Positions 24,950-35,281 of a DNA stretch of 64,000 bases are shown piece by piece (within the stretch, counting starts at the first letter, position 1; every line of letters begins with the position of its first letter). The position numbers and the translations under genes are program-made. The stretch is from contig MU394055.1 in NCBI GenBank assembly GCA_022578605.1, forward strand, positions 252,902-316,901. The letters run 5' to 3'. The DNA comes from Camillea tinctor (Eukaryota; Ascomycota; Sordariomycetes; Xylariales; Xylariaceae). The notes beneath the pieces were generated by a model. The model saw only the letters and a program-made list of their open reading frames with translations, made no database searches and was not told where the DNA came from.

Positions 24950-27014
24950 ATGGCTAGAAGTGAAGTATTATCATGGGGACATGGTGGTATGTTATTGCTT
25001 TTGCCAGCTTCAAGTACATATGAAGAGCTATCACTAACAAAAAAGTTAAGCCTCTGCCACATGCTCATGGAACACGTCTCATCTTATCAAGTTTGCCTCC
25101 GCGGAGTTTACGACGTTGCAGTTTGTTGACGTTTACTTTGAACGGAGACCAAGTCATCTTAGCCATGTACAACTGCAAAGTGAGAAAACCCTTCTCGTTG
25201 CAAGCGACAATGGCTTCGACCCTATCACCATAGAAGATGTTGGTTCGAAAGATGCTTTTCGGTTTGCCTTGGAGTGTCTCAAAGCTACAGAGCGTTCGGG
25301 TAGTCAGACTGTTAGGCTTGTAATCCCCTTACAAGAAGGCACAATTATCAGATCAGACATCGTTCCACTGAGACTCAGGGACGCATTCTGGGCTGATAAA
25401 GTAGCCTCATTCTCGAAGCCACTTCAATTCTTCCCCGGTAGTGCCTTATTATTAGATTCGGCATCCTTTCCAGAGTTGTTCAAGGCATCGGCAGGAGGGA
25501 TACTCTTGCATCAAACATCCCTGCTCGAAAAGTCGGTCTCCAGCACGATAAATATCATGCAGCAAGTGGAAACTGATTTTGAGGACAAGATGTCCCTTTC
25601 TTGGATCTCGTCGAAACCCCTATGTCGTAAGCGTCTTGTCCTCGTTGGCCGAAGCAACCAGGACCCGGCTGGAGGCGGCTGGACACAATTCGCGTGTCAT
25701 TCGGCCCAGGCACTTGGCATTGATCTTGTAATCATTGACAAGGCCGGAGGCTGGCTAGAAAGAAGTGAATTCAGGGGGTGGTACGAAGCTCTCTTACCAG
25801 CTGGACCATGGTGGTCTAACCCACCAGTGGATGATATGGCGGACCGAATCATTGAAACAGTAAAGTTGTACGGCAAAAAAATTGACGGAATCATTACCTT
25901 CATTGAAGCCTTCCAAGCTTCGGTCAGCCGTGCAGCCCACCGACTCGGGGTGTCACATCAAGCACCTGAGTCATACGAACTTGCCACGGATAAGCATAGA
26001 CTGGGTCTCTTCGAAGGGCGTCAATCTTTCCGCGCATCGAATACTGAGGATGCCTTGAAAATCGCAGCTCGAGAGAATCTTACGTACCCCTTGATTCTGA
26101 AGCCATGTTTCGGGCTAAACTCTGAAGGAGTCGTACGAGTAGACGACCAAGATGGCATCCCAGCCGCCGTGCACACTATTCACAACACATTCTGTAAGGA
26201 ATTCCTCATCGAGAAGTACTGTGAGGGACCAGAGGTAGATATCAACCTGGTCGTGGTCGATAAAGAAGTGCTATTGTGCGAAGTCTGTGACGACTTCCCC
26301 AAAGGAGCGGATATGAATAACGCGGGCGCATCAAGTATGCGTAAGACATTTCACGAGACCAATATGGTATTTCCTTCAGCACTGCCACCGCACGAGCTGC
26401 AGAAGCTTCGGGAATCTGTAAGTGATACGATTATCCGTCTCGGATTCACGAACGGAATCTATCATGTAGAGGCCAGAATCGACGGGGCATCAGTTGACTA
26501 CGGCACTACCGACGGGATCGTAGACCTTGAGCCAGTGTCGACAGGGACCAGAAAGCCAGTTACACCATGGGTGCTTGAAATCAACCCACGCCCCCCAGGG
26601 GTTATAGCCAGTCAGATCAACGCATCGGTGTATGGCGTGGATTATTGGGGCATCGCCATGCTCCTAGCACTCGATGATAAGGGAAGAGCTAGGTCTCTCA
26701 CGCGTCCTTTCCTGAGTGGCGCCCAGCACCACGGTGTGTTAGTCTTGATATCTGCCGACTTCGAGCAGGACACTTGCGAGGGGATCTTCGACTCGGATGA
26801 CATCTGCGAAGAGCTATTGGCCCGCCGACCTGATCTGGAGGCCAACATCAACCGTCGAGGTTGTTTGCTGAAGAGAGGGCAGAAGATCCCACATCCGAGC
26901 TCGGGGAAGAACACTTTCGTCGCATATTTCAATGTGTACTCAAACCGCTCGAGGAGGGAGGCGCTAAAAATAGCCCGAGAGGTCAGGGAACAAGTCAAAT
27001 ACACGTTCCGCTGA
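24950..27014 (+). CDS. ATP-grasp ligase (carboxylate-amine/thiol ligase fold), function unknown
   Basis: Exons 24950-24986 and 25051-27014 (intron 24987-25050, GTATGT...TTAAG, branch-like CTAAC) give 667 codons. The long second exon has no in-frame ATG at its beginning, which is why a short first exon (MARSEVLSWGHG) is needed. Residues about 200-300 look like a Rossmann-type pre-ATP-grasp domain (RLVLVGRSNQDPAGGGWTQ). Residues about 325-560 are the ATP-grasp core: the nucleotide lysine in LILKPCFGLNSEGV (about 362), FLIEKYCEGPEVDINLVV, and the Mg-binding segments HVEARID (about 484-490) and WVLEINPRPPG (about 519-529). ATP-grasp enzymes activate a carboxylate as acyl phosphate and join it to an amine or other nucleophile; relatives include carnosine synthase and bacterial L-amino-acid ligases. 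Substrates cannot be told. The enzyme follows an acyl-CoA synthetase on the same strand. The fold is secure, the role is not. Confidence 0.88.
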
Positions 27015-27521
27015 TCGTGCATTATCAATCCTTGGTAGAACTAAAAGACCCCTTTGGACCCTGTGGATTCGGTAGTGCTGAGTATAAGCGAAAAGGGGCT
27101 GGGAACCTAAATCAAACGCCTCGTCTCTCGTAACATCTCTTATTTCTTTTGTCCTTTCTTTCTTTTTTTTTTCTTTCTTATTTTTCATCCACCCCTATTT
27201 TCAAATTTCACATGACCTATAGAACTCGGTAGACTAGAATGACAACATAGGATAAAATAGAGCAGATAGAGCATAATAGACTAACCTAGGACTTTTCCCC
27301 AACTATATATGCCTTGCCAAGATGATCGACAGCGGAGGTCCTGTCGGTATGTAAAATGAAGTCATTGTGCGCAACCTCCTGACACTCAATTGATATTTTG
27401 ATAGTGCAACTGGAGATACTTTACTATTTAGGTAGATGTTAGGCATATTTTTATAAACAGTGCGTGCGTAGCCGCTCTTCGTTTTTTCCCTTCTCCCCTA
27501 CTTCTCGTTGTCTCTCCCATC

Positions 27522-27996
27522 TTAGACACAGCCGATCCTCACAGAAGCGACACCATCCACCAAGGTAAATACGTCTCTATCATTGGCTAAAGCCTGGCAC
27601 GTGAAGTCACCGTTTGCAGAGTACTGGTTCGTGATACTCCTGCCCGAACAATCACGGCCCTCAAAGACCGAAAGGTTGATATTCCTGTCGTGTGTCGCGA
27701 GGACAGCTCCGTAAACATGGTCCTGCGCTAGATTGAAGCAACCTCCGCTCTCAGTGATTTCGCCATTATTCACAAAATCTCCGGTACAGTCTCCATTGTG
27801 GAAGAAGCCGATAGTTACGGAGCAGTCTCGCTTCTGAAGCCCCGCGGGGAGCTCGGTGCTTGGTGCAGCAGCAACCGAGTTGATAATGCTCATGGCCACA
27901 ATGGACACAGGAATAATGTTAGACAGGAAGGGTTGCTAAGGTTTCTAGTGTCAGACGTAAGTATTCTATGATGTGGTGTTACAATGTTCTCACCAT
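27522..27996 (-). CDS. Small secreted protein with six cysteines and a Kex2 site
   Basis: Model: exon 1 is only the ATG (27996-27994), intron 27993-27936 (GTGAGA...TTAG), exon 2 27935-27522; 138 residues. This start gives a proper signal peptide (MQPFLSNIIPVSIVAMSIIN, then SVAAAPS) that the frame without the intron lacks. A Kex2-type Lys-Arg at 36-37 immediately precedes DCSVTIGFF. Cysteines at 39, 51, 67, 97, 114 and 137 could form three disulfides in a mature domain of about 100 residues. The pattern FHNGDCTG...GGCFNL...SVFEGRDCSGR resembles many uncharacterised small secreted fungal proteins, including candidate effectors; I recognise no named family. A TATA-like TATAAATA (minus strand, 28129-28122) is about 130 bp upstream. 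The ATG-only first exon is inferred. Confidence 0.72.
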
Positions 27997-28757
27997 GTTG
28001 ATATCGTTAAGTTCAGTTTTGATGATTCGTTAAGAGTTCAGTGGTAGTAATCAAAACCGGGGAATATCGACGTGTTTGGTAGTCGAGATATCATCATGGA
28101 GAAGGATGAGAGCATCTCACGTATTTATATTCTAGGACCATAAACCATTCGAACCCCCAAGAACCTCAAATTGGAAAAGCAGGTTGAACCCAAAAATAAC
28201 CCAGGATATTGTAAGCATGAGAGCCCAAGCTTCAGCAGCATGCTGACGACAGCATAACCTCACAACTAGGTATAATGACTTTGTTGTTCTATCAAATAAC
28301 CGTAGACTTCGCGCGAGCAGCTGGAAGCTAAACAGTATAGTGAGAAATTAGTTACGTAAATCTATTTCTCTTAGTGTATGATCTGTACCTTGAAGAATAA
28401 GCATGAAAGAGGCCACACAGAGACTGGCCTCTGTTCACTTGGGGGAGGCTTATAGATGGATCTGCATTGAAGCATTGGGGAAAAGAACGATAAATATATT
28501 TAGATACTACACACTAATACCTCCAGCCTCGACTTGGTAAGCAGTTGTTTATTTGTGCCAGAGGGTCTTGTGGGTTTAATGGCAATATACAGCGAGGACT
28601 GTTCATTAATCCTCCACACCACCAACAGAAATACCACACATTCATATGTACCACCGTGTCAACTAACACATGACAAGCGGAACCCGGAGTTCCTTGTCCC
28701 CTTGACTTGAACAGATGACTAGCCATGCACAAGACCGGTTCTTGTCTTCTGATCGTA
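27997..28757. other. Intergenic between the secreted-protein gene and the MFS transporter
   Basis: About 760 bp. It holds the presumed promoter of the small secreted protein (left part) and the 3' flank of the transporter (right part). No further gene is seen. Confidence 0.45.
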
Positions 28758-30952
28758 TTATAGGCTGTAGATGAACTCTGGGTTTTCGCGGTCTGTCAGA
28801 TCCATGAACTCTTGTCCTTCAACTTTCTCATAGCCCGGACTTTCTCTGATAGCAGCTTTGATCTGGTTCTGACGTCTGCACCAATAGTAAATAAACATCA
28901 GGATGGCCCAGGCGACACAGGTGCAAACCAGAATGACGGTGATAGCAATGGGGTATCCAGGGGCATCTTGTGGTCTAAAGACCTGCGGGCCGATTATCTA
29001 TTTCGTGTTAGTTGCTCTATCCATAGCTACCTAAATCAAGCTGCCAAGATTTAGATAATACATTGGTAAGTCGAGTCCGAATCGGTAAGTGAGAATACAC
29101 AAATACTCCTTAATCAAGTAGAGATGGAACAATACAAGCATAGGATTGTATAAGGGAAAGAATTAGAAGAAGTGGGAAGCTAAAGATATAGAATAAGAGC
29201 TCGGGTTTACTTACATTGCCAACACCATATGCGATTAGATACATGGCTGCCGAAGTTGTCTTCTTTGTCCATCCCGCTATATTAGTAGAGATAAGTCCGA
29301 GCAGTACCACAAAGCCGGTAGATATAGATTGGTACAGGTAATATCCCACGAGCCGTCCAGTCTTATTCTCCTGGGGCAGAATGCGAATGAGAAGTAAACC
29401 GACAATGGCTAATAGGAGCCCACCAGCACCGAAGAGCTAACATAACTCTCTGTTAGCATGTTCATCTAGGTAAAGCTTTATAAGAATACGTGCTTACAAT
29501 GCGGTTACGGTACCTGTCCCCGAAATGTCCACAGACAAGAAGTGTGATGATCTGAACGACACCGCCAGGCGCCCCTAGTAGCAAGGATTGATTATTGGTA
29601 AAACCGAATGATACAATTAATTGTGAAAAGTAATTGGAAAATCCGCCTAACTTAGGTCGTTATTATCATGGTAGAGCTATTCAGGAGAACCGGTGAAATA
29701 TACCATTAGGGATTGTAGAAATTACACTGTATAAGACGAAGGCCCATACCATAGGGTCCGTAAAGGCTTCCTTGCACTGGTCTTTTGAATAAGTCAGTGT
29801 ATGTTCTTAGGGGGCCTCGAGCAGCTCTTTTGTAGATCAGGATAAAAAGCTTACACCACTTAAAATGCTTATTGCCCACGCCTTGCTGATTCACACGTAT
29901 CCTCTCGACAGCCATAAGTCGCTCTTGTTGTGTTAGGAATCGCGCGTTGAGCTGGCTATCAGGCATGAGATATAGGAAAAGCACGCCCATGAAAGCAGTG
30001 AAGAAACCGGTGACGAGAAAGATCAACTGCCAGCCGTCGATCCGTAGAGGATGCTGTTCGGTACCCACAGCAATTCCGTATGCAACACAACCGCCGATAA
30101 TCTGTGCCCAGCCGTTGAAGCTAAACCACCAACAAACACGGCTTCCCTGTTCGTGGATCGTGTACCATTGAGAGGTGAAGAGGGCGAACCCGGGGCTAAC
30201 GGCTGCTTCGAAAACACCGAGGAAGAACCTCACCGTCATCGCTTCGGCAAAGTTCTTTGTGAAGAGAGGTCAGAAGTTAGTATTCTGTCCCATATATTCC
30301 TGCTTCTAATGTCGGATTCCTCGAGTGCTCCATACCTTAACTGCTGCCATGCAGCAGAGAACCAATCCCCAGGTTATCACATTGAAGGCCGAATATTTAG
30401 CCAGGGGAAGCCGTTGGAGAAGGCGGTTTGTTGGCCATTCCCAGATAAGATATCCAAAGTAGAATATCGAAGCCACCCAGTTATATTCATTCACTGTCAT
30501 CACATCGCTGTTAGAAAATGACAAAAGCTTAGCTTGGGATGCCAAGAACGAAGAAGGACCTGCCTCCAATATGTATATCATTCTATAAGAAAATAGTAAG
30601 CGACGTCGACTTTCGCATGATACATCATAGGTAACTATCGCCGACTTACTTTAATGCCCATGACCGAAGCATAGGAAAGCGTCGTTTTATCCAGATAGTT
30701 GAGGCCATATACGACACAGAGCAAGGGCATCATGTGAAGGTCAATCTTCCTCAATAGCTTCCTCTCCGCTTCGGGGCTCAGCACGATGGCTTCTCCTTCG
30801 TGCGCAGCTATTACTTTCAAGGCTTCATCGGGGTCGTTTTTATCCACATGCTTGCGCATAGCATTAACCTCGGGGATCAAAGACTCCCCTACCTTTTCAG
30901 TGTCACCGGTGTGACCTACACCGGGTGCGGCCGTGTTCGGGAGGGAGGGCAT
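28758..30952 (-). CDS. MFS transporter, Dal5 (allantoate/anion:cation symporter) family
   Basis: Eight exons on the minus strand: 30952-30650, 30582-30560 (23 nt), 30507-30336, 30254-29855, 29781-29704, 29646-29498, 29436-29215, 28997-28758. They total 529 codons (528 residues) with consistent phases. Family hallmarks are GLNYLDKTTLSYASVMGIK, NWVASIFYFGYLIWEWPTNR, NFAEAMTVRFFLGVFEAAVS, PGFALFTSQWYTIHEQGSR and GNKHFKWYQCKEAFTDP. About twelve membrane helices are expected, with hydrophilic ends; the C-terminal tail runs from about YYWCRRQNQIKAAIRES to the stop. Dal5-family carriers in the plasma membrane move allantoate, ureidosuccinate, nicotinate-like anions or dipeptides, so the substrate is probably a small organic anion. 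The last intron (28998-29214, 217 bp) is long for this genome. It lies next to the ATP-grasp and acyl-CoA synthetase genes and may serve the same pathway. Confidence 0.92.
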
Positions 30953-33900
30953 AATGGCCAATGTTTGAGGACTCGGAAGGTGCTGGATTGGAAGATTCAA
31001 GTTAGGAGTGATGGGAAGAGAAGCAAAGCAGTATCGGTCTTTCGAGTCTTTTGTCTAGGTATTGGTGATAATCGAGATGCCGATCGCTTGATACATACCT
31101 CTTCTGTTACTCTACTACTCCACGCTCCCTGACATGCAATGTAACATCAACTATAAGACTGATTGGTCGTTGATTAGAAGATAATCACGAATACAAACAA
31201 TTAGACTGGTGCTGTGTCGTGTAGTACTTATTCGCATCATATAACGATATTGGGGCTATAATGGCTAAGCCGAATCAATGGGTGCCATTTGCCATCCTTG
31301 AGTTTATTAGGATACAAAAATGAGATATAAACTCTAGAACTTAAGTTACCTAGGTTATGTCTCACTTCTCTTTATCTTGTTCCCTGCTGTGTCAATTGGA
31401 GTAGAAAGAGTATCTTCGTCTAGTCCAGTTTTACCCCTCTAGGGAGCAATCAAACTTCTCAACATCAACCTAAGCTCTTAAGTCCCCATAAAGACAAACA
31501 AAATAAGTGGTCTGAAAAAGATATCCTATTAAGAGAGATGTGGTCTCTTGGGATCAAGCTCCTATGCTAATGAGAAGCTTTAGAGTCAGGACTATCCGAT
31601 ACCAATTAATCTGCTTGAGCTTTGATATTAAGTTGAACATCGTCCGCTTTTTATCAAAAAAGCCAACCGGGGAGCATTGATCGAGGGTGTTGATATATGA
31701 GATAGACGGTAATGGTACGATGGTTGGCAAGCATTCTAGGGGAACGTGCTAGAGCTAGATAATCTATATGGTCGTCAATTGGAATGATAAAGTAGAGTAT
31801 TAACATGAAGGAATGTAGCCATAGAACCCGATCCATTCATACCTATCATCGCAAGTTCTTCTGTCACATGCATGCAAGCGTTCACTTTTATGGCCCAGGG
31901 AGATAGTTGATGAAAACAGGAGTATTCTTAACTTCTTAGAGGCATCTGCTTACCCTAGCCAGCTTACCTTAGCGCTATGCTGAACGGGTGACGGGATGAT
32001 AATCGCATTATCCTACCGAAGCTGGTAACCAACTGGACGAGCTCTGTCGGTGTGATACATGATCAGAAGAATCAAAGAAATGGCCAATTCTGACGCAGGT
32101 CTCGTGAGGCATTGGAAGGAAGTTTGGCTACCAATACCTAGGTAGCTTTAGATATGAAATAAGGCAAACCCAGGAACCGACTAAGCCGGTCCGTCCCAAC
32201 TGGAGAACCGTTCGCAGTGCTGCTGTACAACAGCGATTGCTGGGAGGAACATGTATCCATTCACACTCGGTACAATGAGTATCCAAGCGGGAATCGGTAT
32301 ATTAAACCACGGAGATGGGCGAAAGACGAGAAGAAAACAAGGCACTCTCTGAACTAACCACCTAACCTAGGTTAGAATGGATTTGACAAGAAAAGTGAGG
32401 CGAACTTATTATGAGTCACTTATTCAAAGTTTTTGAGAACCTCGAGTCCCGCCCCAAACTTATAGCGAATCGTCTTGTAGGGAAGAGGGAGTGTAAATAC
32501 TCCCGCCACTTTCACGGCAAACTAGGGTTCGGTGAGAGACCACTTAGTCACATGGTGGGGAAGTGTCTTATTATGAGCAGTTTAGACAGTGCCATTGAGA
32601 ACGAGGACGAGGAACGAGAGAGGGCGAACACTGCAGAATCAGTCAAATCGCCATGGATCTGTAGTAGCGCATGACGCCGAGCGCCGTACGCGATATACCA
32701 TATCCCTCGCCGAGGGTCTCTCCGCCATCGCACGGCATCGCGAGTTTCGCAAAGCTTCCGGATTAGGTGAAATGACTATAAACGTAGGACTGGATCTCAC
32801 CGTATATACACCGTATTCAGATGCATTGTTATTTGCTAGTTAAGCGCCTATTAGCATGTGCTACATGGCTGGTAGGACGGAAGAGGCTGTGGAAGAAATA
32901 AACACGATGTGTTACTTCATGATACTATTGTAACTCAGGCTGGGTAGTGTCACCTGTTTCCCTCTTTAGGAAGATCGTCCGCCATGGATAGTTATTCGAA
33001 TGGTGCTGTTTTGTCTCGGGCCACCAAACAATTGATGCGTCAATACCTCGCGGCTTATAGCCACTTTCCCACGTATCTCACCCATCCTTACATGATAACC
33101 TCCCTCACTTAGTTGGAGTCTGAAGTAGACCGTCCTTTGCTTGAGGGAGGTTAGCTGATTTACAGATCGCAGACCCCTTTAGTAAGGCTAGTAAGAAGTT
33201 TGGATAAAAAATGGGAGAGAGAAAAAGAAGAAGAAAAGGAAAGCTCCGGTAATCTTGGTACCTGATCGGAATCGTGTACGTTTTTCCTGTACGATACCTG
33301 AGATTTAGTCAGATCGTCATAGCAGATAAAAGTGATCGCCGCTGAGATCTGCTCCGGGGGGGTTTTTTTTTGGAGAATAACATGATCTAAACTATATGCG
33401 TACCGGGAACTTGGGAAAGGGAGATCTATGCCATGGTGTATACTACAGTTACCTTACCAGTGGATTGTATTATATTAGGATTGATTATTATTATTATATC
33501 TTCAGATCTGGTAGTGCTTAGATTATACGACCCATTACTAGCACTGTCAAATAGAAACACGAAGCATCGTCTTATAGGGGGAAAAGTTGGTGTAAGAGCC
33601 GAGATAACTATTGAGCCTATATAATCCTGTTAATCTTATCACAAATAACGAATATTCCTAGGTTGATTCACGAGCTTCATCATTCATTCATGAGTAGACT
33701 GCACCAATGGCTCATCTAGGGTTGGGAATAGCATGTAGACCGAAAACACCAGCACAGAAGACGAGAGAATAAGTGATAAATAGGGTGCTGGACCAAAACT
33801 TGGCCTCCTAGCAAATGTCTGCTTTGCCTTAAAACTATGGTACAAAGACGCTGCAAGACACTCCGATCTTATTGTCCAGAGAGCCAATAAAACATCCAAA

Positions 33901-34604
33901 CGAACCCCGAGTTTCCTACAAGTTGCGAAGATGCATATGCAAAGAGTCGGCTAATAAAACTTTATACAAGAATGAGAAGCCTATATAGCAAATCGGCGGC
34001 AATAGTACAAAAGAAATGATAAAAGAATCTTTCTTGGGTGGACGAGGCAAGAGGACGAGAGGTATAAAGTTGAAATGGTTCTTTTCTTGAGTTTGACGAG
34101 GGAAAAAAAGGGGGGTTCTCTGGATGGAACCTAGGCTCCCTATCTTTCTTCTCATATCGCCATCCCAACCGGCTCGTGATGAAAAATAACAATAGACGGA
34201 GGTTTATCGTAAATCCTTTTTCTTCGTGGCGAGAGGTATCTTCCTGGTTTATATTGCCCGTAAACACCGAGACAAGAAAAATTACAAGAAACAAGAAACG
34301 AAATCCTGCGTGCGTCGTGAATAAAAAGCACCCCCAATCGCAATGCAGAACAACGTGTCGTCTACTAACCCGCTCTCCCTCTCCTCCCATCATCTAAACC
34401 AAAACACCACTCCTCCGACCTCCTTTCCCCCCGTAACTTCCAACGCGATTCCCGTCATGAAGATCCAACAAGGGCAGTTTTTTTTCCTTCTAATTTTTAG
34501 TCTTTTCCGTTTCTCTCTATTTCCCCCCTCGTGAACAATTAGGTATTACCGAATATTAAAGAGAGAACATTAGGTCATGGCGTGAATGCGGAGCCAGAAG
34601 CCAC
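30953..34604. other. Gene-poor stretch between the MFS transporter and the GPI protein
   Basis: About 3.65 kb. The short reading frames show no family resemblance, no signal-peptide logic and no sensible splice partners. The left end must contain the transporter promoter. The right end (34.0-34.6 kb) is the 3' flank of the GPI-protein gene. Confidence 0.5.
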
Positions 34605-35281
34605 TTATAGGGCGAAAGCAGCAAGGGCGAGGATACCGGCGAGACCGGCACCAGAGAGGGCAGCAGCCTTGCCAGCACCGGCAGTGGGGATGACGGTGGT
34701 GGAAGAGGCTGGGCTGCTGGGGACGCTGCCAGTGGGGTAGCTGGCAGGAGTGGTAGGAGCAGGGCCAGTGGTGTTGGCGTAGGTGGTGGGGTAGGTGACC
34801 TCAGAGGTAGGGTGAGGAACAGAGGCAGAGCTGTGTCTCCATGTTAGCTGATGATCATCTTTGAATAGAACCTTATGGTTAGAGAGGGATAAGCTTACCA
34901 GGTAGCGCAGGCCACGGAAGAGGTGGTGTATACCGGGACGGTAGCAGTGCAAGGGCAGTCAGTGATGGTCAGGGTAGTGGCCTCAGTGACGGTGTAGACG
35001 TTGGTGCCGTAGGTGATCTGAGTGGCATAGGGGCAGTAGGTCACGTAGGACTCAGTGAACACGGTGGTAGTGTAGCTGGTGGCGTTGGAAGGGGGAGCCG
35101 GGGCAGCAGGAGGAGCAGAGACGGCAGGGGGAGCCGAGGCGGGAGAGCTGGCCGAAACAGCGGGAACTGAGACGGGGTAGCTGGCCGAGACGGCAGGGAC
35201 AGAGACGGCGGGAGGAGCTGAGACCGGGTAGCTGGCCGAGGCACCGGCAGCGAAGGCAAGAGCAGCAGCAGTGAACTTCAT
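34605..35281 (-). CDS. GPI-anchored Ser/Pro/Ala-rich cell-wall protein
   Basis: Exons 35281-34899 and 34830-34605 (intron 34831-34898, GTAAGC...CACAG) give 202 residues. It begins with a signal peptide (MKFTAAALAFAAGASA). Residues about 17-65 are imperfect repeats of the type YPVSAPPAVSVPAVSAS. A conserved central block follows, TVFTESYVTYCPYATQITYG...TEATTLTITDCPCTATVP, with four cysteines, of the kind found in fungal cell-wall mannoproteins. After a Ser/Thr/Pro-rich stalk the C-terminus is small and hydrophobic (AGAGKAAALSGAGLAGILA..., ending AFAL), typical of a GPI-attachment signal. The protein is likely exported, O-mannosylated and linked to the wall. A TATA-like TATATAAG (minus strand, 35494-35487) lies about 205 bp before the ATG, fitting a strongly expressed wall gene. 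Confidence 0.92.

Noticed and set aside
25116..27014. ATP-grasp gene starting at the beginning of its large open frame
   Set aside because: The codon there is TTG; an upstream ATG exon with good splice sites restores a normal start at 24950.
27522..27908. Small secreted protein starting at 27908
   Set aside because: That codon is GTG; the spliced model from ATG 27996 gives a complete signal peptide.
32411..32843. Overlapping short frames of 60-90 codons
   Set aside because: No family resemblance, and strongly basic Arg-rich composition typical of chance frames.
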